A stretch of DNA of 64,000 nt from Ruminococcus sp. (GCF_016287535.1 NZ_JAEFAJ010000004.1:1-64000), one strand, 5' to 3'. Shown: positions 25,511 to 34,650, numbered from the stretch's first letter. The notes: generated by a model from the letters alone, not told the origin. Program-made: numbers and translations.

Positions 25511-26032
25511 ATGGATAATTTCGCAGAACAGCTTGTAAAAAAGAACGAAACATCTTCTGATAAGGCAAGAAGAGTAGTCATGCTGATAGTGGGTGTGCTC
25601 TTCACTGTTTCGCTTGCATTGCTTTCGCTGCTTCAGTCCGGACGTCCGGTAGTGTCGTTCCTTGGCTTGTTCCTCGCAGCCGCAGCTGGTTACGGAACTT
25701 ATTACTTTGTTCAGAATACTTATGTTGAGTATGAATATACATTCACAAACGGCGAGCTTGATGTTGACAAGATAATCGCAAAGAAGAAACGGCGTGAGAT
25801 GCTTTCCACCAGTATAAGACAGTTCACTGATTTCGGAAAGTATGACAACGGCATGGATGAGACTGATGATATGACTGTGATATTGGCAACTGACAATATA
25901 GCTTCACATGAATACTATGCTGATTTTACCGACAAGACCGTGGGAAAAGCCAGACTCATTTTCGTGCCGGACGACAGAATGCTTGAGAATATCCGTAAAT
26001 TTCTGCCTGCAAGACTCAGGGCAAAGCAATGA
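25511..26032 (+). CDS. Small membrane protein, DUF6106-like
   Basis: 173 residues. Two adjacent hydrophobic segments (about 22-40 VVMLIVGVLFTVSLALLSL and 47-66 FLGLFLAAAAGYGTYYFV) are followed by a soluble C-terminal domain (YVEYEYTFTNGELDVDKI) that resembles a membrane-attached PH-like fold. Proteins of this build (DUF6106) are widespread in Ruminococcaceae with no known role. Its stop overlaps the next gene's start (ATGA), so it is coupled to the GT-C-like gene. The leader carries three hairpins. Confidence 0.75.
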   Translation: MDNFAEQLVKKNETSSDKARRVVMLIVGVLFTVSLALLSLLQSGRPVVSFLGLFLAAAAGYGTYYFVQNTYVEYEYTFTNGELDVDKIIAKKKRREMLSTSIRQFTDFGKYDNGMDETDDMTVILATDNIASHEYYADFTDKTVGKARLIFVPDDRMLENIRKFLPARLRAKQ

Positions 26033-27759
26033 GTATGGACGCACGAAAAGACAATAAGAACATCGGCACAGGATTAGCAGTTCTTTTGCTGTATGCTGCG
26101 TTAATAGCATTTATTGACTTTTTTCATGAGCCGTGGTTCGATGAGACTCAGGCATGGCTGATAGCGAGATGTGCTTCATACAAGGAAATTTTTACGTATA
26201 TCCCTCACTATGAGGGACATCCTCCGCTCTGGCACCTTGTCCTGTCTGTATTTGCCAAAAGCGGCGCCCCCTTTGAGCTGTCGCTGAAGTCGGTGAACCT
26301 TGTATTCTGTACTGCTGCTATGGCGCTGCTGATATTCAGGTCGCCATTCCCTAAGCCGGTAAGATACCTGCTGCCGTTCACGTATTTTTTCTTTTATCAT
26401 TACGGAGTTTACTGCCGGCCATATTCCATGACGATGCTTGCCGTATTTCTTGCGGCGATAACATTCCGTGACCGTAATGCTCATCCGTGGAGATATATTT
26501 TATCCCTTGTGTTCATTTGTCTTACAACTGCTTTCGGTATCATGATATCAGGCGGACTATGCATAGTATGGACGTGTGAGATAATTGCTGAATTGCTGCG
26601 CAGCAAAAGGCTGCGTTATTTCTGGAAGGATAAGCGCTTCTATCCGCTTTGCTTCATTCTTGCCGTCGCGGTAGCGCTTATTCTGATGATGATACCCGCT
26701 GAGGATTGCTATTACAGCGGTGTTGACAGCGGCCTTTCGTTAAAGGATAGACTTCTTTTACTAAGGTCATGGTGCAATTTTGCAGCAATGCCTTTTGAAA
26801 GCTGGAGCGGCGTGATGGTGGGACTGAACGGCTTCAAGGATATGCCTGTTCTGATAGTATTTGAAGCAATATGCGGAGCTGTTATGTGGTTCGGTATATC
26901 GGCTGTAGCTTTAAAAAACAGGAAATTCTTTGTGTTCTTTGTGCCCTACGCCCTTATGTGCGGTTTTATGTCGTTCAAGTATTCGTCTGCACATCATTTC
27001 GGTATAGGCGCTCTGGTACACGTTTTCATTTTCTGGATAATGGCGGAGCAGGAAGGCGGTATCGTGATACCCGACTTCATGAAGAAGATGAATGAGAAAC
27101 TGAGGACGCCGCTTGTCAGGAAGCTGGTTTACGGAGCAGCAGGGCTGATATGCATCGCACCGATATTCTACAGCATCGGAGCTTCAGTCGGTGATATAAA
27201 GGGAAACTGCAGTCCTCAGCCTCTGGCGGACACAATAAAAGAAAACCATCTTGAAGATAAAAAGATCTTAATCAGGTGGACCGTATTGTATGATAATCTT
27301 GAGAAAGGCTCTGAAGAGGCTTTCGATAAATATATGTTCAATTTTATGGAAATGCCTTCTCCTCATGACGTGATCCGTGAAAACCGGACCCACCTCATTG
27401 GTACAGCAGCTATCCTTCAGCCGTATTTTGACAAAAACATCTTTATGAACTTCAACGTGGACTGTCCCGATGATCTGTATATGCACTACAAATACAAAGA
27501 AGATCCTGAAGAGGTATTTGCAAAATGGCGCAAAAAGGGACTGCCTGACTTTATAATAGGCTATTGTCCGCTTGACGAGGTATACAGTGAGGAAGAACTC
27601 AAAGGAGTAAGATATCTTCCGATACAGGTCGTTGAATATAGTTTGCTGTATAAGCTTGATTCATCGCCGGTTTATGAGAGGTTATATATACGTGAGGACC
27701 TTCTGGACGATTATCCGCAGTTCAAATGGATAGATGACCAGACAGACAATCATTATTAA
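26029..27759 (+). CDS. Polytopic membrane protein, GT-C-like glycosyltransferase
   Basis: 576 residues with about 10 transmembrane segments. The first external loop has the acidic motif of GT-C enzymes (EPWFDETQAWLIAR) followed by YEGHPPLWHLVL, resembling ArnT/PMT-type lipid-linked sugar transferases. The C-terminal 200 residues are soluble. It probably moves a sugar from a polyprenyl-phosphate donor to an acceptor outside the membrane; donor and acceptor are unknown. It overlaps the upstream small membrane protein by 4 bases, so the two may work together. Confidence 0.75.
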   Translation: MSMDARKDNKNIGTGLAVLLLYAALIAFIDFFHEPWFDETQAWLIARCASYKEIFTYIPHYEGHPPLWHLVLSVFAKSGAPFELSLKSVNLVFCTAAMALLIFRSPFPKPVRYLLPFTYFFFYHYGVYCRPYSMTMLAVFLAAITFRDRNAHPWRYILSLVFICLTTAFGIMISGGLCIVWTCEIIAELLRSKRLRYFWKDKRFYPLCFILAVAVALILMMIPAEDCYYSGVDSGLSLKDRLLLLRSWCNFAAMPFESWSGVMVGLNGFKDMPVLIVFEAICGAVMWFGISAVALKNRKFFVFFVPYALMCGFMSFKYSSAHHFGIGALVHVFIFWIMAEQEGGIVIPDFMKKMNEKLRTPLVRKLVYGAAGLICIAPIFYSIGASVGDIKGNCSPQPLADTIKENHLEDKKILIRWTVLYDNLEKGSEEAFDKYMFNFMEMPSPHDVIRENRTHLIGTAAILQPYFDKNIFMNFNVDCPDDLYMHYKYKEDPEEVFAKWRKKGLPDFIIGYCPLDEVYSEEELKGVRYLPIQVVEYSLLYKLDSSPVYERLYIREDLLDDYPQFKWIDDQTDNHY

Positions 27760-27796
27760 TCTGAAACTGATATTAATATAAGGGGAGGTCATATAT

Positions 27797-29503
27797 ATGC
27801 AGATCGTTACACCAAAGCAGATGAGCAGGATCGAGGAACGCTCTGAAAGGATAGGAGTTACCAAAAGACAGCTCATGGAAAATGCAGGCCGAAAGCTGGC
27901 AGAGCTTATCGACGGCTATTGCCGCAATGAAGCCAAGCTGCCGCCGGAGGAATGCTCGGTCGTATTCCTTGCGGGTACCGGCAACAACGGCGGTGACTGT
28001 TTTGCTGCAGCTGATATACTTGTTTACAAGGGCTACAGGATAACTGTTATCCATATAGGCGGCCTTCCGAGGACCGTTCTTGCTCAGGAGATGCTGAGCA
28101 GGCTGCCGAGGGAGCGCATGAGCTTTATCGAAGGCTTCAGGAGCGGAAATGTAGAAGCTGCCATAGAGGCTGCGGAACTGGATTATATGACCATACAGCC
28201 CAGAAATGCGGATAACTCCGGAGATAAACACGAGAGGAATCCTCTTGATGATATACTCTTTTCCGAGAAGCGGAGAATGGGACTTATAAAAGGAGCTATC
28301 ATAGGCGCTCAGGTGCTGGTGGACGGAGTTTTCGGAACAGGCTTCCACGGACAGCTTGACAAGGATATAATGGGCATTTTCAGTATCGGCTCCGGTGCGT
28401 ACCGCATTGCGGTAGATGTTCCCAGCGGCGGAAACAGCGCGACAGGTACCGCCTCCGCAGGCATATTCAAGGCGGATGAAACTGTCACTTTCGGCTTTAT
28501 AAAGTCGGGAATGTCGCAGTTCCCGCTGAAAAAGTTCTGCGGAAAGGTAACGATAGCAGATATAGGTATCCCCAAGAGTGCGCTGGATATACTCGACGGT
28601 GAAAGAAAGTATATACGCATAGAGAGAAATTTCCTTGCGTCCTATCCTCCCAAGCGAGAAAGGGACGCTCATAAGGGCTGTTTCGGAACGGTGCTCGTTG
28701 TGGCGGGAAGCTCTTCCATGCGCGGAGCAGCCGCATTTGCGACGCTTGGAGCTCTGCGAAGCGGAGCAGGACTTGTAAGGCTGGCTTCTGTTGAGAAATG
28801 CATAGATACTGTTTCCGTGCTTGCTCCCGAAGCAACATTTATCGAGCTTGACTGCGATGACCGCGGATTCATGCTCTATGACAGCAGCAAGGAAGCCCTT
28901 GCGGAGGCTATGAAGAATGCAGACGCGGTAGTTGCGGGCTGCGGCATGGGAGTTACCACAGATACCATAGAGCTTATGAAATATATAACGCAGACTGCAA
29001 AATGTCCTGTGATTATTGACGCAGATGGAATAAACTGCATTGCAAAGGACATAAATATTCTAATGAAGAAGCAGACTGATGTGATAATAACTCCCCACAT
29101 GGGTGAAATGGCGCGTCTGCTCAGCTGCGGTATTGACATGATAGCCGAGAACAGGCTCGTTGCGGCGGAAAAGTACGCAGAGCAGTTCGGTATAACCGTT
29201 GTGCTCAAGGGTGCGGGAACTGTAGTTGCCGACAGTCATTCTACCGCTGCGAACCATACCGGCAATGCCGGCATGAGCGTCGGCGGAAGCGGTGATGTCC
29301 TTGCCGGAATGATAGGAGCTGCTGTCGCTCAGGGCTGCGGAATATTTGACGGAGCCTGCGCAGGCGTGTATATGCACGGACTTGCAGGCGACGCTGCTGC
29401 ACAGAAGCTGGGCATGGAGGCTATGCTGCCGAGGGATATCATCGGCAATCTGCCTGAGGCATTCGGAATACTAAGGGAAAAGAAGAATAATATGACTGTC
29501 TGA
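27797..29503 (+). CDS. nnrD: Bifunctional NAD(P)H-hydrate epimerase/dehydratase
   Basis: 568 residues in two domains. Residues about 1-245 are the NnrE/YjeF-N epimerase (AGTGNNGGDCFAAADIL, VDGVFGTGF, AVDVPSGG). Residues about 280-565 are the ADP/ATP-dependent dehydratase of ribokinase-like fold (GTVLVVAGSSSMRGAA, TPHMGEMARLL, MSVGGSGDVLAGM). It repairs damaged NAD(P)H hydrates. AGGGGAGG lies before ATG. The epimerase half has an insert of about 40 residues (130-170) with low-complexity character. It is followed by an unrelated lipoprotein. Confidence 0.93.
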   Translation: MQIVTPKQMSRIEERSERIGVTKRQLMENAGRKLAELIDGYCRNEAKLPPEECSVVFLAGTGNNGGDCFAAADILVYKGYRITVIHIGGLPRTVLAQEMLSRLPRERMSFIEGFRSGNVEAAIEAAELDYMTIQPRNADNSGDKHERNPLDDILFSEKRRMGLIKGAIIGAQVLVDGVFGTGFHGQLDKDIMGIFSIGSGAYRIAVDVPSGGNSATGTASAGIFKADETVTFGFIKSGMSQFPLKKFCGKVTIADIGIPKSALDILDGERKYIRIERNFLASYPPKRERDAHKGCFGTVLVVAGSSSMRGAAAFATLGALRSGAGLVRLASVEKCIDTVSVLAPEATFIELDCDDRGFMLYDSSKEALAEAMKNADAVVAGCGMGVTTDTIELMKYITQTAKCPVIIDADGINCIAKDINILMKKQTDVIITPHMGEMARLLSCGIDMIAENRLVAAEKYAEQFGITVVLKGAGTVVADSHSTAANHTGNAGMSVGGSGDVLAGMIGAAVAQGCGIFDGACAGVYMHGLAGDAAAQKLGMEAMLPRDIIGNLPEAFGILREKKNNMTV

Positions 29504-29557
29504 CACGGCGGCCGGATGTGAAAATGGATTTTCGATACTTTGATTGGAGCTGGTATT

Positions 29558-30151
29558 ATGAAAAGGATTTTTACATTCGTACTTTCGGTTGTTACTGTTG
29601 TATTCCTGACGGCTTGTTCCGTGCCGGGGAGCAGCGGTTCAGCGCACAGGAACAGTCTTGGCTGCGCATTTTCGTCAGAAGTGACCATGACAATAGACCG
29701 TCTTGAAGCGAGCGGTATAATAAAGCGCTTCGGCGAGGGAGTATGGGAGATAGAGTTCTCGGAGCCGAATACACTTAGCGGCGTTAAGCTTGAATTCAGC
29801 GAGGGAAATGTGATAGCCTCATATAAAGGTCTGAGTTTTTCTGTACCCCAGTCGGCGATACCTGCAAAGGCAATGATGCTGAATCTTATAAAGGCTGTTG
29901 ATGACAATGCGGGAGCAGCTGAACTTACAGGAGAGGAGAGCGACGGCGTTTTCAGAGTGAAGGGTAGCCTTGATGGCGGCGATTATATCCTTGATGTCGA
30001 TGAAAACGGACTCCTCAGCGGTTTCAGAATGCCAAACCACAAGCTTACCATGCGGTTTACGGAGATGAAGGCAGCTGAAATATCTGCGGAGCAGGGAACG
30101 ACGCTCCAGACAACAGAAGCCGTTACAGAGACAGCTTCGTCTATACAATAA
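29558..30151 (+). CDS. Lipoprotein of unknown function
   Basis: 197 residues with signal peptide and lipobox (VVFLTACS). The rest is one domain rich in beta-strand pattern (TMTIDRLEASGIIKRFGEGVWEI) ending in a Thr/Glu tail. I do not recognise the domain. The track start at 29540 is TTG; GGAGCTGGTATT favours ATG 29558. A terminator follows directly. Confidence 0.75.
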   Translation: MKRIFTFVLSVVTVVFLTACSVPGSSGSAHRNSLGCAFSSEVTMTIDRLEASGIIKRFGEGVWEIEFSEPNTLSGVKLEFSEGNVIASYKGLSFSVPQSAIPAKAMMLNLIKAVDDNAGAAELTGEESDGVFRVKGSLDGGDYILDVDENGLLSGFRMPNHKLTMRFTEMKAAEISAEQGTTLQTTEAVTETASSIQ

Positions 30152-30154
30152 CAA

Positions 30155-30197
30155 AACGGACAGCGGAGAGAGCATTTCTCCGGCTGTCCGTTGTTTT
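30155..30197. terminator. Terminator between convergent genes
   Basis: AACGGACAGCGGAG / CTCCGGCTGTCCGTT stem with one bulge, followed by GTTTTTT; serves the lipoprotein gene and possibly the opposing DUF3810 gene. Confidence 0.8.
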
Positions 30198-31292
30198 TTA
30201 CTGAAAATAGTAATCGAGAAGCAGCTTTACCACCAGTGAGTAGGTCCTTATGCCTTCCTCACGTCCGTTCATTTTGATATTGGTATCTATGAAAGCTGTT
30301 GATGCTTCGCTGACTGCCTCGGTGGGGATTATCTCCTTTCCGGCGTTCTCTTCCCAGTAGTTTTCGGGCAGGAACCTGAACCAGTCATTGCGGACTTCAT
30401 CAGATATACCGCCGGAAAGAGTCATAGCCGATTCTATACCGTTGTTCCAGACTGCGATATCGACGTATTCAAGTGCGTCCAGATAGCCTGAGTACTGGAA
30501 CTCGATATTGTCGCTGCCGGTGGTGGCTATAAAAGAGAGGAAATTGGCTTCGTCCTCCTGTATAAAGCCTTTAAGGTGCGAAAGCTCATGGCAGACGGTG
30601 GACGGCAGGAGCGCCCTGACCATATCATCGTTATAGTTGGCTTCGATGGTATAGGGAAGGTATATGCCTGTGGTATCTGTCTGACTCATGAAGTAGGAGA
30701 ACTGTATGGGCTTGGCGCTGGGGTAATAACCGTCAAGCTGGGGATAGACCTCTCCTGCCCGCTTCATCGCTTTTTTTGACTCGCTAAGGAAGTCGCAGGT
30801 GAGTTCAAATCTGTTGTGTTCATCACGGGGGACCTTTTCTGAAAGCTCATTGCATTTGTCTATCAGCATACCGTAAAGCTCCGTGAGTTCTTCGTCTGTA
30901 TGCTCATGTGCGTCCGGGAAATACTTTTCCGCAAAAGGAGTACACTGATACATTATAAAGCAGTTCATGGTCTCGGTAGTGACTATGTAGCAGAGTATCC
31001 ACAGAGTGAGGGTACCGGCGAAAGCAGCGGTGCTGCGGCGCCTGCCCTTCCTGAATATAAGAAGGAGCAGGAAAAGCGGTACGCCGAGTATAACAAGTGC
31101 GACTGCCGCAACAGTCAGCATTTCACCGAGAGAGAATGGCAGAAGACCTGTAACGAAGGAAACAGCGTTTGATATGTACCGGAAAATGTGAGTAACGTAA
31201 AAGTCTGCGAACGGTCTGCAGAAGCGAGCAAGTACGTTGAGAAGTATCATAAAAACAATAATACCGAGCGGTATACTGTATCTTTTTTTCAT
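30198..31292 (-). CDS. DUF3810-family membrane metallopeptidase-like protein
   Basis: 364 residues. Three transmembrane segments in the first 120 residues are followed by an external domain with CHELSHLKGFIQEDEANFLSF, a HExxH-type zinc motif with a downstream EDEAN, as in DUF3810. A zinc peptidase activity is likely but untested. A Shine-Dalgarno (GGAGGG) precedes ATG. The promoter -10 lies within an 18-bp perfect palindrome, suggesting regulated expression. Confidence 0.8.
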   Translation of the reverse strand: MKKRYSIPLGIIVFMILLNVLARFCRPFADFYVTHIFRYISNAVSFVTGLLPFSLGEMLTVAAVALVILGVPLFLLLLIFRKGRRRSTAAFAGTLTLWILCYIVTTETMNCFIMYQCTPFAEKYFPDAHEHTDEELTELYGMLIDKCNELSEKVPRDEHNRFELTCDFLSESKKAMKRAGEVYPQLDGYYPSAKPIQFSYFMSQTDTTGIYLPYTIEANYNDDMVRALLPSTVCHELSHLKGFIQEDEANFLSFIATTGSDNIEFQYSGYLDALEYVDIAVWNNGIESAMTLSGGISDEVRNDWFRFLPENYWEENAGKEIIPTEAVSEASTAFIDTNIKMNGREEGIRTYSLVVKLLLDYYFQ

Positions 31293-31307
31293 AAAAGCTG
31301 CCCTCCG

Positions 31308-31350
31308 TTTTATGCTATAATGAATGCTTTGAATTCATTATAGCATAAAA
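31308..31350. promoter_or_regulatory. 18-bp perfect palindrome over the DUF3810 promoter
   Basis: TTTTATGCTATAATGAAT and its exact reverse complement are separated by 7 bases (GCTTTGA). Each arm contains TATAAT on one strand. The right arm overlaps the -10 of the minus-strand promoter. It is a candidate operator or 5' mRNA hairpin. Confidence 0.7.
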
Positions 31351-31365
31351 CACGTGATAAATCAA
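31337..31365 (-). promoter_or_regulatory. Sigma-A promoter of the DUF3810 gene
   Basis: On the minus strand: TTGATT, 17 bases, TATAAT, with the -10 inside the palindrome. Confidence 0.7.
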
Positions 31366-31437
31366 TATCCGCAGGGAAAAGGAAGATTTTTACAAAAGCG
31401 CGAGAAGAAAATTAACATGAATGTAATCGCTTTTTAA

Positions 31438-31466
31438 TTGACATTTTGCCGCAAGTATGATATAGT
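31438..31466 (+). promoter_or_regulatory. Sigma-A promoter of the 31509 lipoprotein gene
   Basis: TTGACA, 17 bases, TATAGT, 43 bases upstream of the start codon. Confidence 0.75.
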
Positions 31467-31508
31467 TTGAATAACTGAAATGGGCATGACCCGATAAGGA
31501 GGATAATT

Positions 31509-32705
31509 ATGAAAAGAATACTTGCAGGCATTATAGCACTGACAGCTTTATTAGGTACTTTTACAGGCTGCGGAAAGACCGGCGGCAAAAAAGATGATAC
31601 GAGCGGAAATGCTGTTGAAGCTACAGCGGAAAATGACGTAACAAATACCAAGGAGTCAGGCAGCGAAAAGGAAACAAAGGAAGATAAGAAGTCCAAAAAG
31701 GAAAAAGAGAATAAAAAGGAAGAAAAAGACAAGGATAAGAACAAAAAGGAAGAAAACAAAAATGTAGGTTCTTATGAGGAGGCTCTGGACACATACTTCG
31801 ACGCGCTGAACAGCGGCGATTATACGAAGGTCATGGAGCTCAGTATGCCGGAGAGCGGTATAGATGTTGTCAAGCTTACTTTGTTGTCTCAGGCACAGAT
31901 GACCGGAGAAAAGGCCGATGTTGATGAAATGCTTGAGGAATACGCGAAGAGCCTTCAGAGTGAAAAACAAAAGATCAAGTATCATAAAGTTGTAAGTGCG
32001 GAAGATTTTGACGACGACGATATTGACATTCTGAAAGAAGCTTGTTCCGCATATACGGTGCTTGCTGATTATATCAATGAACACGGCGGTGTGGAAAATG
32101 TGGACATCAGTGAACTGGAAGAGGCTTTCAAAGACACTGATCCTGCGGATTTTAAGGATTCGGTCGAAGTTGATGACGCAAAGTATATTACAGTCGAGTA
32201 CAGCTATGACGGCGAAGATAAGGTCCGGGAGCAGGAGTTCTGCGTTTACCGCATAAACGGCGGGGACTGGATCATAGATAACGCTATGATGGCTTACAGC
32301 AGAAAGTCAAAGCAGGCTTCCGCAAACAACAATGCAAGCTCTCTTATGAATGCGGCAAATACTGCTCTTGTTGAGATCGATGAGGAGAACAGCGGCGTTC
32401 CGTCCGAACCGATGATGATATGCTCTGACAAGGGAAGGAACGTAAATGTTCCGGCAGATTTTGATGTTGAGGATTTTATCAAAAAGCTGGATAGATATTA
32501 CAGTAAGAATATTGACCTTGACTGGCTGATAGTTGTAAAAGGCGGCAGTGTTATCTATACAGTTGTCGCTGAAAAGGGAAAGAAGCAGATAGGCACGTGT
32601 CCTCCAAAATGCATACTTAAACCCGGTTTTTCTGCCGAGAACGATGAAAGCGTCGTTCAACAGTCCTTTGATGAGCTCTACGACATCTGTGCGGGAATAT
32701 TCTGA
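31509..32705 (+). CDS. Lipoprotein with charged linker, unknown function
   Basis: 398 residues. The signal peptide ends in a lipobox (GTFTGCG), followed by a very Lys/Glu-rich spacer (about 50-85) that would extend the folded part through the wall. The remaining 310 residues hold a DUF4878/NTF2-like stretch (SYEEALDTYFDALNSGDYTKVMELSMP) and a second domain (about 270-398). I infer an extracytoplasmic surface protein; the function is unknown. It has its own promoter and terminator. Confidence 0.75.
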   Translation: MKRILAGIIALTALLGTFTGCGKTGGKKDDTSGNAVEATAENDVTNTKESGSEKETKEDKKSKKEKENKKEEKDKDKNKKEENKNVGSYEEALDTYFDALNSGDYTKVMELSMPESGIDVVKLTLLSQAQMTGEKADVDEMLEEYAKSLQSEKQKIKYHKVVSAEDFDDDDIDILKEACSAYTVLADYINEHGGVENVDISELEEAFKDTDPADFKDSVEVDDAKYITVEYSYDGEDKVREQEFCVYRINGGDWIIDNAMMAYSRKSKQASANNNASSLMNAANTALVEIDEENSGVPSEPMMICSDKGRNVNVPADFDVEDFIKKLDRYYSKNIDLDWLIVVKGGSVIYTVVAEKGKKQIGTCPPKCILKPGFSAENDESVVQQSFDELYDICAGIF

Positions 32706-32715
32706 TAAAGTACAT

Positions 32716-32746
32716 AAGCTCCCTGTTGTTACAGCAGGGAGCTTTC
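32716..32746 (+). terminator. Terminator of the 31509 lipoprotein gene
   Basis: AAGCTCCCTG / CAGGGAGCTT stem with a 9-base loop, then TCTGC; the T-tract is short. Confidence 0.7.
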
Positions 32747-32804
32747 TGCATATTCAGCCGGATCTCCGAATAGAATTGAAGTATCAAATACCGGAGGTAA
32801 GACC

Positions 32805-33083
32805 ATGCAGGACAAGACTGTAAAACAGAATCACAATATAATACTTGAAAACCGAAAAAGCCTGAGCATTTCGGGAATAACCGACGTTGACAGCTTTGAC
32901 GAGAGGGAGATAAGCCTCTATACACAGCTAGGTGAGCTGACAGTGCAGGGAAGAGAGCTGCATATCGACGCAATGAGCGTTGAAACGGGTGATATGACCA
33001 TAACCGGCGACATATGGGCGCTGATATACGGCGACAAGGATAAAAAAGGACCGATATCCGCACTTGGAAGGCTGTTCAGATGA
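32805..33083 (+). CDS. yabP: Sporulation protein YabP family
   Basis: 92 residues of the YabP/YqfC family (NHNIILENRKSLSISGITDVDSFDE, then LGELTVQGRELHI). In B. subtilis YabP is needed for spore cortex formation. GGAGG precedes ATG, and the gene overlaps yabQ (ATGATG). The order yabP-yabQ-divIC-S1 is the same as in Bacillus, which strongly supports the call. Confidence 0.9.
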   Translation: MQDKTVKQNHNIILENRKSLSISGITDVDSFDEREISLYTQLGELTVQGRELHIDAMSVETGDMTITGDIWALIYGDKDKKGPISALGRLFR

Positions 33084-33628
33084 TGATAGTTCCCGATACA
33101 TATTTCACACTGAGCGAGGAAGTCAGACTGTTCGGACTTTCATGCATTGGCGGTGCTGTTATGGGAGCTGCTTTCGATGTTTTGCGGGTTTTCAGGCTTA
33201 TACTGCGCCATAATGATATACTTGCGGCTGCTGAGGATATTCTTTTTTTCGGACTTTACGGCGTGGCTCTCGCGGGCTTTTCATCAGCGGCGGCAAGAGG
33301 GGAGATGCGGCTGTATTTCGTTATAGGAAATATACTTGGCTTCGCCGTGTATCAGTGTACAGTGGGAAGCGTCGTTATGAAGACTCTGAGGAAGCTTTTT
33401 AACGCTGCAGGGGCTGTTTTCAAGCTTATTTCACGACCGTTCAGAACTTTTTTTGCACCTTTGTGTAAAAAAGCAACAGTTAAATTTGTTAGAAATCTCC
33501 AAATTATCGTTAAACCATTTAAAAAAATAAAAATAGTATTGCTAAACAGGCAGTTCCTGTTGTATAATAAAATGGAAAATAAAAAGAGAAAGAACGTGAA
33601 TAACGTTGTCGAAAAAAATGAAACATGA
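33080..33628 (+). CDS. yabQ: Sporulation protein YabQ family
   Basis: 182 residues. The N-terminal half is hydrophobic (FGLSCIGGAVMGAAFDVLRVFR, then AAEDILFFGLYGVALAGF) with about four membrane segments, as in YabQ. The C-terminal half is very basic (KPFKKIKIVLLNRQ, ENKKRKN). In Bacillus it is a membrane protein required for cortex assembly. It overlaps the following divIC-like gene by about 23 bases. Confidence 0.88.
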   Translation: MMIVPDTYFTLSEEVRLFGLSCIGGAVMGAAFDVLRVFRLILRHNDILAAAEDILFFGLYGVALAGFSSAAARGEMRLYFVIGNILGFAVYQCTVGSVVMKTLRKLFNAAGAVFKLISRPFRTFFAPLCKKATVKFVRNLQIIVKPFKKIKIVLLNRQFLLYNKMENKKRKNVNNVVEKNET

Positions 33629-33920
33629 GAAACAGAATAAAAAAGGTCTGTTCAACAGCGGACTCGTTAAGCTCGCAGCAGTTGCGGCTGTGATCGGCTG
33701 CGGCGTTCTTATTGCGTCCACACAGAAGGACTGCAGCGAAAAAGAAGAGCAGATGAAGCTTATACAGACCAAGATAAATGCTTATGAGACTGAAAATGCC
33801 GAGCTGCAGCGCGTTCTCGACAGTGATGATCTCCATGCCTATATGGAAAAGGTCGCCCTTGAGGACAGAAACTATGCCTATCCTGACGAGCGCAGGTTCT
33901 ACGACACTACCAGGGATTAA
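33606..33920 (+). CDS. FtsB/DivIC-type septum formation protein
   Basis: About 104 residues: a short basic N-terminus, one membrane segment (LVKLAAVAAVIGCGVLIA), then a coiled coil (EEQMKLIQTKINAYETENAELQRVL) typical of FtsB/DivIC. It acts in the divisome with FtsL/FtsQ homologues. The first codon is TTG at 33606; ATG at 33618 is possible, and neither has a strong ribosome site, consistent with coupling to yabQ. Context matches divIC in Bacillus. Confidence 0.85.
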   Translation: MSKKMKHEKQNKKGLFNSGLVKLAAVAAVIGCGVLIASTQKDCSEKEEQMKLIQTKINAYETENAELQRVLDSDDLHAYMEKVALEDRNYAYPDERRFYDTTRD

Positions 33921-33965
33921 TCGGATCTGCGGAGACAGGTCTAAAAAAAGGAGTTATAAATAAGT

Positions 33966-34496
33966 ATGCAGCTGGAAATTGGAAAGATCTATAATGGCAA
34001 GGTCAAGAGTATAACACAGTACGGCGCTTTCGTCGATATCGACGGGGGCGGTACGGGAATGGTACATATTTCCGAGATCGCAAATACATATGTCAGTGAT
34101 ATCCGTGAGCATCTTTCAGAAGAGCAGGATGTCAAGGTCAAGGTCATAGGAATCAATGAAGCAGGCAAGGTCAGCCTTTCTATCAAGAAAGCGTCAGAAA
34201 ACGGCGACTCACAGCCTCGTCAGAAGCGCTTTGACAAGGGCCAGGGCAAGTTTGAGAGAAACGGCGAAAAGAGCTTCGACAAGGGCGATAAGGGTGAGCG
34301 TCCTTACGATAAGGGTGAAAGAAACGGCGACCGCGGTCAGCGCAGCAAGCCTGTTGTATGGGAGCCTAAAAAGACCGTTCCTCCGTCAGAAATGACCTTT
34401 GAGGATATGATGTCACGCTTCAAGCAGACCAGTGAGGAGCGTATGTGCGACCTGAAGCGCAGCACTGACAGAAAAAACGGTACAAGAAGAAAATAA
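33966..34496 (+). CDS. S1 RNA-binding domain protein (YabR-like)
   Basis: 176 residues. Residues 1-75 are a clear S1 domain (GKIYNGKVKSITQYGAFVDIDGG, GMVHISEIA, VKVIGINEAGKVSLSIK). The rest is low complexity with repeated DKG and NGE, and basic, probably disordered and RNA-binding. It corresponds to yabR after divIC in Bacillus and may act in RNA turnover or translation. AGGAG is 12 bases before ATG, rather far. Confidence 0.88.
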   Translation: MQLEIGKIYNGKVKSITQYGAFVDIDGGGTGMVHISEIANTYVSDIREHLSEEQDVKVKVIGINEAGKVSLSIKKASENGDSQPRQKRFDKGQGKFERNGEKSFDKGDKGERPYDKGERNGDRGQRSKPVVWEPKKTVPPSEMTFEDMMSRFKQTSEERMCDLKRSTDRKNGTRRK

Positions 34497-34501
34497 GTCT
34501 G

Positions 34502-34528
34502 GAGCCGTCTGTGCGACGGCTCTTTTTT
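34502..34528 (+). terminator. Terminator of the yabPQ-divIC-S1 operon
   Basis: Perfect 8-bp stem GAGCCGTC / GACGGCTC with loop TGTGC and TTTTTT. Confidence 0.9.
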
Positions 34529-34543
34529 ATGCTTGACACACTA

Positions 34544-34572
34544 TTTACATTACAGGCAAAAAGTGGTATACT
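34544..34572 (+). promoter_or_regulatory. Sigma-A promoter of the 34651 gene
   Basis: TTTACA, 17 bases, TATACT. Confidence 0.6.
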
Positions 34573-34650
34573 AATACTGTATAGTAATTTTTTAGGCGCT
34601 GTATGGATATAGGGCGCTGTTACGCATTATTTTTTCAATGGAGATAAGAT

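Noticed and set aside
27773-28672. 299-aa minus-strand ORF
   Set aside because: Antisense to nnrD, whose domains are unmistakable.
31656-32084. Phe/Leu-rich minus-strand ORF resembling a membrane protein
   Set aside because: Antisense of the Lys/Glu-rich linker in the lipoprotein gene; AAG/GAA codons read backwards give Phe and Leu.
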